From NCBI GenBank assembly GCA_000233775.1, contig CP003096.1, positions 832,501 through 896,500 on the forward strand: DNA of 64,000 bases. The letters run 5' to 3'. The translations under genes were made by a program, and so were the position numbers. Numbering within the stretch: the stretch's first letter is position 1; each line of letters starts with the position of its first letter. The stretch is from Thermovirga lienii DSM 17291 (lineage in GTDB: Bacteria > Synergistota > Synergistia > Synergistales > Thermovirgaceae). Of this stretch, positions 12,569-20,863 are shown piece after piece. Under the pieces are notes generated by a model. That model was not told where the DNA came from. It saw only the letters and a program-made list of their open reading frames with translations, and did no database searches.

Positions 12569-12606
12569 AAAGGGGGGGCTACGAGTGTGGCCTCCTTTAT
12601 TTTTTA
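12569..12606 (+). terminator. Probable intrinsic terminator
   Basis: AAAGGGGGGGC and GCCTCCTTT pair with a G-U wobble and one bulge around a loop of about ten bases, and are followed by ATTTTTT. This separates the HD-domain gene from the PAS-HD-GYP gene. Confidence 0.6.
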
Positions 12607-12675
12607 CCTGGTAAGGAGTATCATAGGTGATGAATTTAAACTTTCCAGATTTAAACAACAAAAAGGAGAGCAAAG

Positions 12676-13740
12676 ATGCATCTGGACGATGAAGACCAGA
12701 AAAGTTTTGCATTTGAAGAAAAAGATGGTGGCTTAAGTCACTTGGATTTAGCGAAAGAGCTTAAGAAAAAGGACCTTTTGCTTCAGTATCTTTTCGATAA
12801 CGCTCCGCTGGGTATTATGCAGACCCTTCCAGGAGGGGTAATCGTCAGGGCCAATAGAATGGCTCATGAGATCTTTGGCTATAGCTACGGAGAGATGAAC
12901 GGTAAGCTTGTGGATGACTTGGTACTCCCAGACGACAAAAGACTTTCTGGTGAGGAATACACAAGAAAGCTGCATTCAGAAAAGGAAGTAGTGGTTTTTG
13001 AGGATGTGCGTCGAAGGAAGGATGGAAGTCTCTTTTACGCATCCTTTATAGGGTTTCCTGTTCTGATGGACGGCGAGGTAGTTGGAGTTTTCGCTATCTA
13101 TCAGGATATAACCAAGCGCAAAGAGGCCGAACAGGTCTTAAAAGAAAAAGTTGCCTATGCAGAGACTGAAATGAGAACCATGAAGAGGTATTGGGAACAA
13201 ACCATAAGCCTTGTCTCGTCGGTGGTTGAGGCCAGAGACCCATATACCGCAGGGCACCAACAAAATGTTGCTGTTATTTCCAGAGAGATAGGAAGGAAAT
13301 TGGGTCTGTCAGGAGAAGAGATCTATCCAATATATGTGGCAGCCATGGTGCATGATATAGGAAAAGTAGAAATACCATCGGAGATTTTGGCAAAACCTGG
13401 CAAATTGACTTCTTTGGAGAGAGAACTAGTAAAAAGGCATCCAGAGGCAGGAAAAAGGATATTATCAAAGCTTGAGACCCCATGGCCCATAGCCGAAATC
13501 GTGTATCAGCACCATGAGAGGATTAATGGAGGTGGTTACCCAAGAGGACTGAAGAAGAACGATATCCTCCTTGCCGCCCGTATAATTGCTGTTGCCGATG
13601 TGGTGGATGCCATGGAAACTCACAGGCCATATAGGCCCGCGCTGGGAAAGGATGCTGTTTTAGAAGAGCTATACAATGGTAAGGGCGTCCTTTACGATGA
13701 GGATGTAGTAGATGCCTGGATGTGTTTGACAGGACATTAG
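12676..13740 (+). CDS. PAS domain / HD-GYP protein, probable cyclic-di-GMP phosphodiesterase
   Basis: This 354-residue cytoplasmic signalling protein has a PAS sensor at about residues 35-148, ending in the typical DITKRKEAE linker. A short coiled segment leads to an HD-GYP domain at about 175-354. The domain shows the catalytic HD at 226-227 within VHDIGKVEIP, RHPEAGKRIL, QHHERINGGGYPRG with GYP at 287-289, and ADVVDAME. HD-GYP enzymes with these residues hydrolyse cyclic di-GMP. The PAS ligand is unknown. No transmembrane segment is present. ATG 12676 follows AAAAAGGAGAG. It is convergent with the next gene, 18 bases apart. Confidence 0.9.
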   Translation: MHLDDEDQKSFAFEEKDGGLSHLDLAKELKKKDLLLQYLFDNAPLGIMQTLPGGVIVRANRMAHEIFGYSYGEMNGKLVDDLVLPDDKRLSGEEYTRKLHSEKEVVVFEDVRRRKDGSLFYASFIGFPVLMDGEVVGVFAIYQDITKRKEAEQVLKEKVAYAETEMRTMKRYWEQTISLVSSVVEARDPYTAGHQQNVAVISREIGRKLGLSGEEIYPIYVAAMVHDIGKVEIPSEILAKPGKLTSLERELVKRHPEAGKRILSKLETPWPIAEIVYQHHERINGGGYPRGLKKNDILLAARIIAVADVVDAMETHRPYRPALGKDAVLEELYNGKGVLYDEDVVDAWMCLTGH

Positions 13741-13758
13741 CACCCTTTTAGGTGCATC

Positions 13759-14220
13759 TCAATCAGTCAATTTAGCGTCAATCAAATTCCAAGAAATTTT
13801 TCCATTCTGAACTTTAAATTCCAAAAGCATATATCCTCCTATATGGCCATCTTCAAAGTATGCAAGGCACCAATTTGGGGCCATGAACCAAATTAGATCT
13901 TCGTTGTATATGGCCATGTTACCCCCCATGACGCCTTTCCAGGGTATTAAGTCTTTTCTTTTCATGAGGTCCTTTTTCAAATTAGTCTCTGGATCTGCAA
14001 GGCCTAACCTTTCATATCTAGCCCAATCTGGTTGGTCCGGAAGTTTTAATTCTAAGTTTCCTATGATCTGTTCAAATTTTTTGCACTTTTCCGTTAAGAT
14101 TAGTATAGTTTCGTCTTTTTGCATTATCTTTTCGCGGTAATGGGAAAAGACTAGAAAAAAGGCGGATAAAAGAAGTATCGACCCCATAACGGTTACTAAA
14201 AGCCTTTTGTTTTTGGTCAT
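13759..14220 (-). CDS. Membrane-anchored protein of unknown function
   Basis: This 153-residue protein is not recognised. An N-terminal hydrophobic stretch (about residues 8-25, LVTVMGSILLLSAFFLVFSH) after a positively charged start suggests a single membrane anchor with the rest outside the cytoplasm. A short heptad-like coil at about 30-60 follows. The C-terminal half is rich in aromatic residues (WFMAPNWCLAYFEDG) and looks like a small globular domain. The ATG is preceded by TAGGAGGAACAG. It is divergent from the P1 peptidase gene and convergent with the HD-GYP gene. Confidence 0.7.
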   Translation of the reverse strand: MTKNKRLLVTVMGSILLLSAFFLVFSHYREKIMQKDETILILTEKCKKFEQIIGNLELKLPDQPDWARYERLGLADPETNLKKDLMKRKDLIPWKGVMGGNMAIYNEDLIWFMAPNWCLAYFEDGHIGGYMLLEFKVQNGKISWNLIDAKLTD

Positions 14221-14322
14221 CTGTTCCTCCTAGAGTCCTAGTAGTCTAATAATAGTCTACCATGGACAATGGAGCAGAGACACCGTTCAAGAAGAGAAAC
14301 TTACCAGAGAGGGGGAGATTTT

Positions 14323-15255
14323 GTGAATTTTCGCGTTGGGCACGCGCAGGACTTGAGCAAAGCCACGGGTTGCACCGTTGTAATTTTCCCTGAGGGAGCT
14401 GTTGCCTCCTGTGATGTAAGGGGCGGAGCCCCTGCTACCAGAGAGACGGATCTTTTGGATCCTAGTTGTTTGGTGGACAAGATTGATGCTATTTTGCTTG
14501 CTGGTGGTAGCGCCTTTGGGTTAGCCGCAGCTGACGGAGTAATGTCATGGTGCCTTGAAAACAACATGGGTTTCGATACAGGTTTTGGTTTGGTTCCTAT
14601 AGTTTTAGCTTCTTGCATTTTCGATTTCAGCGTGGGAGAAAAGTTGTCTTGGCCAGATCGGGAAATGGGGATTGAAGCCTGTAGGAACGCGCAAGATCCA
14701 TTCAAACTTCCCATGGGAAATTGGGGTGCAGGAACTGGGGCTACCGTGGGAAAGTACTTAGGTCTCCATAGAGCCATGAAATCTGGTGTGGGATGGCATG
14801 TAACTAGAAAAGGAAAAATTAAGGTGTATGCTTTGGCTGTGGTTAACTCCTTCGGTGGAGTTGTTGACCCAAATGGGGCCCTTTTGGCTGGTGCGCTGAA
14901 CGAAGCTGGATACTTGGTTCCATGTGACAACTTCGGGGAGGAAGATAAAAGTTCTCTACTTTGGGGGCAGAACACTACCTTGTCGGTGATTGTAACTAAT
15001 GCCAAACTTTCCAAGGCGGATTGCAAGCGTGTTTCCATTATGGCTCACGATGGTATGGCAAGAGCTATATCACCTGTTCATACACCTTTCGATGGAGATG
15101 TGGTCTTTTGTGCCTCAACGGGAGGGGAGAATAGCTCCGTCTTGGGCGTAGGAATTATGGCAGCAGAAGCGTTATCGGAAGCCATAAGAAACGGAGTTAA
15201 GTTTGCACAAAGCGCCTATGGTTTCAAAGGTAATAGCCTAGCGGGTGTTGATTAA
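14323..15255 (+). CDS. P1-family peptidase (DmpA-type, N-terminal nucleophile)
   Basis: This 310-residue protein belongs to the S58/DmpA family of self-cleaving aminopeptidases and beta-peptidases. Family landmarks are ILLAGGSAFGLAAADGV, GNWGAGTGATVGK, NTTLSVIVTNA near the self-cleavage site, and AHDGMARAISPVHTPFDGD, which is close to the family consensus. Precursor cleavage would yield alpha and beta chains with a new N-terminal Ser/Thr nucleophile. GTG 14323 is chosen because GAGGGGGAG lies just upstream; the frame is open to 14269. The physiological substrate is unknown, though an amino-terminal peptidase would suit peptide use. Confidence 0.87.
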   Translation: MNFRVGHAQDLSKATGCTVVIFPEGAVASCDVRGGAPATRETDLLDPSCLVDKIDAILLAGGSAFGLAAADGVMSWCLENNMGFDTGFGLVPIVLASCIFDFSVGEKLSWPDREMGIEACRNAQDPFKLPMGNWGAGTGATVGKYLGLHRAMKSGVGWHVTRKGKIKVYALAVVNSFGGVVDPNGALLAGALNEAGYLVPCDNFGEEDKSSLLWGQNTTLSVIVTNAKLSKADCKRVSIMAHDGMARAISPVHTPFDGDVVFCASTGGENSSVLGVGIMAAEALSEAIRNGVKFAQSAYGFKGNSLAGVD

Positions 15256-15315
15256 GCAATATGACGGATGCCAAAGGATAATTTTTGACATATAAAAAGA
15301 GCAGGGGGGATAGCC

Positions 15316-15948
15316 GTGACTATAAGAGTGTTTTTGGCGGACGATCACCCTATGACTAGGGCAGGTTTAAGGGATTACATAAAAAGAGAAGAAGATTTTG
15401 AATTGGTGGGTGAGGCAGAAGATGGAGAGGAAGCTTTTAAAGGGATAAAAGAAAAGCAACCAGACATAGCGCTGCTAGATATAAGAATGCCTAAAGAAAA
15501 CGGTGTGGCGCTGACTCGGCGACTGGCTGCTGAGGGACTTGAAACAAAAGTGATAATTTTGACCTCCTATGATGCAAAACAGTACGTAATTTCCTCTCTA
15601 CGTGCCGGTGCCAAGGGTTTCGTGCTCAAGACGGCGAGCCCGGAAGAGTTGGCGAAGGCCATACGAACGGTAGCCTCTGGCAAGTTGTACTTGGATGCTG
15701 AGGTTTCTTCTTCGGTCCATGACGACTTTTCGCCTGAACCTTTATCGAACCGAGAAAGGGAGGTGCTTTTGAAGGCAGCAAAGGGGCTTTCCAGCAAGGA
15801 GATAGCGTCAGAGTTGTATATAAGCGAAAGGACCGTGCACGCTCACCTCGCATCCATCTATGATAAGCTTGGAGCAAAGAACAAGACGGAGGCCATGCTG
15901 CTTGCACTGAAATATGGTGTGGTGGCCTTGGAGGAACTCATAGAATGA
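15316..15948 (+). CDS. NarL/FixJ-family response regulator
   Basis: This 210-residue protein has a receiver domain (residues 1-120) with the acidic pair D9-D10, the phospho-acceptor D55 in LLDIRMP, and the conserved Lys in GFVLKTASPEEL. A LuxR-type helix-turn-helix follows at about 145-205 (LSNREREVLLKAAKGLSSKE). It would bind DNA when phosphorylated by the histidine kinase encoded next, whose start overlaps its stop by four bases. GTG 15316 follows AGGGGGGATAGCC. No target operator could be identified. Confidence 0.94.
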   Translation: MTIRVFLADDHPMTRAGLRDYIKREEDFELVGEAEDGEEAFKGIKEKQPDIALLDIRMPKENGVALTRRLAAEGLETKVIILTSYDAKQYVISSLRAGAKGFVLKTASPEELAKAIRTVASGKLYLDAEVSSSVHDDFSPEPLSNREREVLLKAAKGLSSKEIASELYISERTVHAHLASIYDKLGAKNKTEAMLLALKYGVVALEELIE

Positions 15949-17309
15949 AAAAACACCTTTTGATTTTATTGACTGTCGCTATACTGCTTCCGTCTTTTGC
16001 AGCTCTTTTTGTGGCAGGGTTGGGGATAGTTCAACATAGAAGAGCGATGGAGATGGTCGCAGAATCGTACGTTAAGGACATAGCGCAGAGTGTCGCCACT
16101 CAGATTGAATTTGACTGGGGAAGCCGATTCAGCATGGCGCGGCTTCACACCATGGCAAAATTCCACTGGTTGGCCTTCAATGTCTCTATTCCAGGATGGT
16201 TGGCCATAATTGATTCCGAAGGTCGCATATTAGTTTCCACTGCAGGGGCTGAGATACTATCATCGCTGTGGAACAGGGAAATTCCCGTAGAGACGGCATT
16301 GGAGCTTGAGAGCCCTGAAGGAGAGCGTTTTACCCTTGCTGTCTATCCTGCGGGAACTACAGGGTGGTTCGTGGTTGCTGCAGTATCTTGGGATAAACTG
16401 ATGGGGCCAATGATCAAGTTCAATAGATGGCCACTTCTTGTGGGGCTCATAGGATTGTTGGGTCTCTTATCCGTATATGCTCTATGGAAGTGGTTGGTTG
16501 CCCCGTTGAGAAATCTTTCTCATGAAGTGTCAACATTGAGATGGGGGTCGGATCTGCCGGAAAAAGAGGACCCCATGGCAGTGTTTGAGGTAGACCGTCT
16601 CCGAAAGGTCATCTATCATTTGGCCCAATCAGCTATAGATAGAGCACAGTTAATGAAAAGGTATGTCAGTGATATCGTTAAAGTTCAAGAAGAGGAGAAG
16701 AGCCGTTTGGCGAGAGAGATACACGATGGCCCCCTTCAGGAAGTAACAGCTTTGATGCAGCAGATAAGATTAGCAAGGATGGAGCTTGAGGGGCATGAAG
16801 AAAGCATGAAGAGGTTGCTATTGGCGGAGGAAGAGGCACAAGTAGCGGTGAGGGACTTGCGGGCCTTATGTGATGAACTATCACCACCATGGTTGGAGCT
16901 GGGGCTTAAAGAGGCTTTGGAGGAATTGGCCGAAAGGATATCCAAACACTTTAACGTCACGATCCAAGTGGAAGTCCATAGGGGGATCTGTCTTTCTAAG
17001 GATGTGAGCTTAGCTTTTTTTAGAGTGGTTCAGGAAGCTATACACAACTCCTACCGCCATGGTAAGGCTACAAAGGTGAACGTGAAAGTTTATGAAAGCG
17101 AGGGTTATGTTTTCTTGGAGGTTTATGACAACGGTATAGGATTTAACCCGAGCTTGGATGTGGAGGCGTTGAGGCTTAGCGGACATAGAGGATTGGCCAA
17201 TATGAGTGAAAGAATGAGCCTTATTGGAGGAAGCTTTGAGGTGTTTTCGGAAGAAGGGAAAGGGACCACCGTGCTGTGCAAGGTGTCCGCTACTTGCGCT
17301 TTTGCCTGA
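15945..17309 (+). CDS. Membrane sensor histidine kinase, HisKA_3 (NarX-like) type
   Basis: This 454-residue protein has a membrane segment at about residues 4-30, an extracytoplasmic region at about 31-160 and a second span at about 163-185. A linker leads to a HisKA_3 dimerisation domain with the phospho-accepting H260 in LAREIHDGPLQ. The C-terminal ATPase domain has VVQEAIHNSYRHGKA (N box) and EVYDNGIGF (G1), then GHRGLANMSERM. It pairs with the response regulator upstream (ATGA overlap). The extracytoplasmic domain is not recognised, so the signal is unknown. Its last 20 bases overlap the end of the convergent DUF2179 gene. Confidence 0.93.
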   Translation: MKKHLLILLTVAILLPSFAALFVAGLGIVQHRRAMEMVAESYVKDIAQSVATQIEFDWGSRFSMARLHTMAKFHWLAFNVSIPGWLAIIDSEGRILVSTAGAEILSSLWNREIPVETALELESPEGERFTLAVYPAGTTGWFVVAAVSWDKLMGPMIKFNRWPLLVGLIGLLGLLSVYALWKWLVAPLRNLSHEVSTLRWGSDLPEKEDPMAVFEVDRLRKVIYHLAQSAIDRAQLMKRYVSDIVKVQEEEKSRLAREIHDGPLQEVTALMQQIRLARMELEGHEESMKRLLLAEEEAQVAVRDLRALCDELSPPWLELGLKEALEELAERISKHFNVTIQVEVHRGICLSKDVSLAFFRVVQEAIHNSYRHGKATKVNVKVYESEGYVFLEVYDNGIGFNPSLDVEALRLSGHRGLANMSERMSLIGGSFEVFSEEGKGTTVLCKVSATCAFA

Positions 17310-17805
17310 AATGTCCACCCCATACACCTTTTACATCAGATACGAAAACTACGCCTGAGTTGCCTGTGATACCGTATAGATGCTGTATTTCATCCCTGCG
17401 GCACAGCACCTTTAAAATCAACCTTCTACCCTCTCTGCCCGAGCCATAAAGGACGGTGGTGCCGAAGCCTTCGTTTCTCAACCGCTGGACCAGTTGGGAG
17501 GCTTCCTCCGTGTCTGCAATTATTATTTCTATAAGGACAAAGGAGCTTAAAAATTTTTCTTCAAGGGTGACTCCCAGGAAGTTCCCAGCTGCGTAGCCGC
17601 CAGCGTAGGCTATTATCTGCTCTGGCTCAGATATTCCGCTTTTCAATATATATCCCAATGCAATAAGATATATGGCAGATTCGAAAAAGGCCGTTATGGA
17701 GGCTTGAACCTTCTTTCCTCTGACCAGTAGCAAGATTCTGAACGTCCCAAGGGGGACATCCAGGAGCCTGGAGCAGAAGATGAGCAAAGGTCCTACAATG
17801 TCCAT
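17290..17805 (-). CDS. DUF2179/DUF5698 membrane protein (UPF0316 type)
   Basis: This 171-residue protein has an N-terminal membrane part (about residues 1-85, three hydrophobic segments, starting with DIVGPLLIFCSRLLDVPLGT) and a cytoplasmic DUF2179 domain. The latter shows the family-like ALQ-type turn region GFGTTVLYGSGREGRRLILKV. The family is widespread in Gram-positives and anaerobes and its function is unknown. The ATG follows GGAGGCGATC on the minus strand. The 3' end overlaps the histidine kinase coding region by 20 bases, with no terminator visible between them. Confidence 0.82.
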   Translation of the reverse strand: MDIVGPLLIFCSRLLDVPLGTFRILLLVRGKKVQASITAFFESAIYLIALGYILKSGISEPEQIIAYAGGYAAGNFLGVTLEEKFLSSFVLIEIIIADTEEASQLVQRLRNEGFGTTVLYGSGREGRRLILKVLCRRDEIQHLYGITGNSGVVFVSDVKGVWGGHFRQKRK

Positions 17806-17859
17806 TAAGATCGCCTCCTCGAGCTTGAAATTTTTAGCAGCGGTAGTGCTTGAGCTGCT

Positions 17860-17888
17860 TTTAGCGTACTAATTCATTTTAGTATAGA
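17860..17888 (+). promoter_or_regulatory. Possible promoter of the beta-CASP nuclease gene
   Basis: TTTAGC (17860-17865) and TATAGA (17883-17888) are 17 bases apart. Transcription would begin close to the ATG at 17898, so the message may have almost no leader. Confidence 0.45.
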
Positions 17889-17897
17889 ATATGACAT

Positions 17898-19577
17898 ATG
17901 AATAGGGCTTTAATAAGCGATGATATGGAAGAAAGGGAGGGAAGCCTGCTTTCGGGCGCAGAGATGAGACTTAGAATACTTGGTGCAGCACAAGAGGTTA
18001 CAGGGTCCAACTATCTCTTGGAGGTTGATGGGAGGAGAGTTTTGGTGGACTGCGGTCTTTACCAAGGTGCAAACTCTGGAGATAATCACGTTCCGCTGGA
18101 TTACGATCCTTCGACGATAGATGCAGTACTTTTGACCCATGCTCACTTGGATCACACTGGCAAAGTTCCCCTATTGGTCAAGCAGGGTTACAAAGGACCG
18201 GTCTATGGAACGAGACCTACTTTGGAACTTTGCGATATCCTGTGGAGGGATGCTGCACATATCCAAAAAGAGGACGCCGAATGGCAGAGTAGGAAAAACA
18301 TGCGCAAGGGGCTTCCGCCTGTAGAACCTTTATACACCCTGGAGGATGTGGAACGTTCTTTAGAGCGTCTAAGGTCCGTAGGATACGATGACGTAGTGGA
18401 GATAGTCGATGGTCTGAAGGTGCGATTCAGGGACGCTGGCCATATTTTGGGCAGTGCGATTTTGGAAGTGTGGCTCAACGAGGGTGACGAAGAAGTAAAG
18501 GTGGTATTTTCAGGGGACCTTGGCCCACAGGAGACGGTCATGGAGGCCAATCCAGCGGTCGTGGAGGATGCAGATTTCGTAGTGATAGAGTCTACGTACG
18601 GGAACAGAAACCATAAAACCAACCTGGAGAGCAGAGAAGAGTTTCGACAGACCATGAAGGAGATGCTGAAAGACCACGGTAAGGTCCTGATACCTACTTT
18701 CGTCGTGGATAGGGCCCAAAGGGTTCTATACGAACTGAAGCTTATGCAACAGGAGGGAATACTCCCGGATAACGTGCCGATATATTTTGATTCCCCCATG
18801 GGAATGAAGACTACCGCGGTTTACAGTGAGCATATATCTCTCCTTTCCGCTGAGATTCAGGAAGAAGCAAGGCAAGGACGGGATCCTTTTACGCCCAAAC
18901 AACTTCATATCGTGGAGAGTGTGGACGAATCGAAGGCCATAAACAACATTAAACATGCCATAGTGCTTGCAGGCAGCGGTATGTGTAACGGAGGCAGGAT
19001 AGTTCATCATCTGAAGAACAATCTTTTCAGGGAGAACGCTCACGTAGTATTCGTAGGTTATCAAGCCAAGGGAACATTGGGCAGAAGGCTAATAGATGGC
19101 AGCAAAGTAGTAAGAGTCGCAGGAGAAGAGGTCTCCGTAAAGGCAAAACTACACACTATAAATGGTTTTTCGGCCCATGCGGACAGGAGCGACCTTTTAG
19201 CTTGGGCCAAGAACTTCAAGACCAACCCTTTATTTATTGTCACTCACGGAGAGCCTGAAGCATCAGGTGCACTGGCGGCGTCACTTCAGGAAGAAGGCTT
19301 CTCTGCCGTAGTTCCTAAGTTGGGGCAAGAATTTGTTCTGTCCAAGGCGAAGGAGGTTGTTTCAGTTCAGGAGGTGCCTCCTGTCTTCGGCCAGGAGACC
19401 TTTGAGGACAGGCTAGCACTGGCTTTGGAACAAATAGAGCAAGCTGCAGAAGCTTTAAAGTTGGAAGGAAATATAAGGGATTCGTATGTTATTTCTCTTA
19501 TAGTTTCTGCGGAGACCTTGCTTAAGACTGCCAGGGAGAAGCTAGAAAACCAAAAGGAGAGGGCGGCCAACAAGTGA
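17898..19577 (+). CDS. Metallo-beta-lactamase/beta-CASP ribonuclease (CPSF-like, TTHA0252 type)
   Basis: This protein of up to 559 residues is an MBL-fold RNA nuclease. The zinc motif THAHLDHTG is at about residues 80-88, followed by RDAGHILGSA, FSGDLG, ESTYGNR, the beta-CASP segment with PTFVVDRAQR, and GSGMCNGGRIVHHL. NGFSAHADRSDLLAW and VTHGEPEAS complete the RMMBL region. About 85 extra C-terminal residues are helical and may mediate dimer or partner contacts. It probably acts in RNA processing or decay. The start is uncertain: ATG 17898 lies where transcription should begin and lacks a Shine-Dalgarno, while ATG 17964 is closer to the conserved domain. It precedes the efflux operon, overlapping tolC by four bases. 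Confidence 0.88.
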   Translation: MNRALISDDMEEREGSLLSGAEMRLRILGAAQEVTGSNYLLEVDGRRVLVDCGLYQGANSGDNHVPLDYDPSTIDAVLLTHAHLDHTGKVPLLVKQGYKGPVYGTRPTLELCDILWRDAAHIQKEDAEWQSRKNMRKGLPPVEPLYTLEDVERSLERLRSVGYDDVVEIVDGLKVRFRDAGHILGSAILEVWLNEGDEEVKVVFSGDLGPQETVMEANPAVVEDADFVVIESTYGNRNHKTNLESREEFRQTMKEMLKDHGKVLIPTFVVDRAQRVLYELKLMQQEGILPDNVPIYFDSPMGMKTTAVYSEHISLLSAEIQEEARQGRDPFTPKQLHIVESVDESKAINNIKHAIVLAGSGMCNGGRIVHHLKNNLFRENAHVVFVGYQAKGTLGRRLIDGSKVVRVAGEEVSVKAKLHTINGFSAHADRSDLLAWAKNFKTNPLFIVTHGEPEASGALAASLQEEGFSAVVPKLGQEFVLSKAKEVVSVQEVPPVFGQETFEDRLALALEQIEQAAEALKLEGNIRDSYVISLIVSAETLLKTAREKLENQKERAANK

Positions 19578-20851
19578 GATCAAGAAAAACAGGTCAAAGA
19601 GTGAAGAAATTGCTGTTGTTCTTGTTGGTTGCGATTTTTTTCTCTTCCATGTCTGGAAGGTGCACGGCAGAAGAGGTGAGCTGGGAAGAGGCCTGGCGCA
19701 TTATTACCGATAAAAGCCCATCTTTGAAAGCGACTCTCTACGCTGTGGAGGTTGCCAAAGCATCTTTGAAGTTAGCAGGTGCAGGTAAGAGGATCAGCGC
19801 TGATCTGGCTGTCACTGAGGCCATGCTTGAAGGAGCGTCGGATTCTTTTGTGGGTGGGATTACCCTCAGTTATTCATTGAACCTTGCGGGCAAGGAGGAA
19901 CTTGAGATAGCCTCAGCGAGGATAGCCTATGAGGAAGCCCTATTGGCCTATAGGATTTCCCAGCTTCAACTTTTCAGAAATGCATCCTTTGCCTATTGGA
20001 ACGCGGTTGCAGCGAATGCGGCGCTGAGGGCGGCCGAGGAAGAAATAAAGAAGAGAGAGGCGTTCTTGAAGGACGCAAAGCTGCGCTACGAACAAGGTGT
20101 CGTTCCTCAACTTGATGTTTTAAGGGCTGAAAGTGCTCTCGCGGAGGCAAAAGCCAGCTATGCTTCCAAGCGAGCCATTCGGGAAAACTATTATGCTATG
20201 CTCAAGGGGCTTGCGGGTTGGACTGATATAGAACCTTTGAAAGAGGCCTTCGAAAAGGTTGAGGTCCCAATAAGAGAGCAAGCTCCTAACTATTCTGGAG
20301 TCGTAGAACGTCATCCGTCCGTTGCCCTGCAGTCTCTCAAAGTCGCAAGGAACGAGATCTTGGTGAAATTGGCAAAATCGGGCATGGCCCCTAAGGTTTC
20401 CATATCTGGCACCAGGAACTTGTTCAAGGAAGGCTCCAGCAGTGCTTCTTCCAGCGTTGAAGACAGGTGGAGCGCCCAAGCCACATTGAGCATACCATTG
20501 AGCGATGGTGGTAAAACTAAGTGGAGCGTAAGTCAGGCGAAGGCACAGCTGAATATTGCAAGGGCAGAACTCGGTAAAGAGAAAGCAGCTGTCATGGAGG
20601 AGCTTTTCTCCGCTTGGGAAGATTATAGGTCTGCATTGGAGGATTTCGCTTCTTCGAAGAAACGATTAGAGTTAGTCGCAAGGGAGAGAGAGATTTCGGT
20701 TTTAAGGTACAACGAGGGGCTTTCATCCCAGCTGGATGTTTTGGATGCACAATCTCGCTACGCTGATTCATTGGCAAATTATATAAATGCAAAAAAGAAA
20801 GTGCTGGTGTCTTATTCCAGGCTTGACGCTGCAGAAGGACGGTTGCCTTAG
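19574..20851 (+). CDS. TolC-family outer membrane efflux protein
   Basis: This 425-residue protein is the probable outer-membrane channel of the RND pump encoded downstream. A signal peptide is visible (KKLLLFLLVAIFFSSMSGRC) and mature sequence starts near AEEVSWEEAW. Two similar helical halves carry TolC-like segments such as YEQGVVPQLDVLRAESALAE and YNEGLSSQLDVLDAQSRYAD. GTG 19574 overlaps the previous stop; GTG 19601 just ahead of the signal peptide is equally possible. Cys after the signal core raises the possibility of lipidation, but no clean lipobox is seen. Confidence 0.9.
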   Translation: MRSRKTGQRVKKLLLFLLVAIFFSSMSGRCTAEEVSWEEAWRIITDKSPSLKATLYAVEVAKASLKLAGAGKRISADLAVTEAMLEGASDSFVGGITLSYSLNLAGKEELEIASARIAYEEALLAYRISQLQLFRNASFAYWNAVAANAALRAAEEEIKKREAFLKDAKLRYEQGVVPQLDVLRAESALAEAKASYASKRAIRENYYAMLKGLAGWTDIEPLKEAFEKVEVPIREQAPNYSGVVERHPSVALQSLKVARNEILVKLAKSGMAPKVSISGTRNLFKEGSSSASSSVEDRWSAQATLSIPLSDGGKTKWSVSQAKAQLNIARAELGKEKAAVMEELFSAWEDYRSALEDFASSKKRLELVAREREISVLRYNEGLSSQLDVLDAQSRYADSLANYINAKKKVLVSYSRLDAAEGRLP

Positions 20852-20863
20852 GAGGTTCGTTGC

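Noticed and set aside
13740-13755. A bidirectional terminator (GCACC/GGTGC) between convergent genes
   Set aside because: The stem is only five base pairs and has no T tract on either strand.
14301-15038. A 245-codon open frame antisense to the P1 peptidase gene
   Set aside because: It is an opposite-strand shadow of a well-conserved gene. It has no family features and no ribosome binding site.
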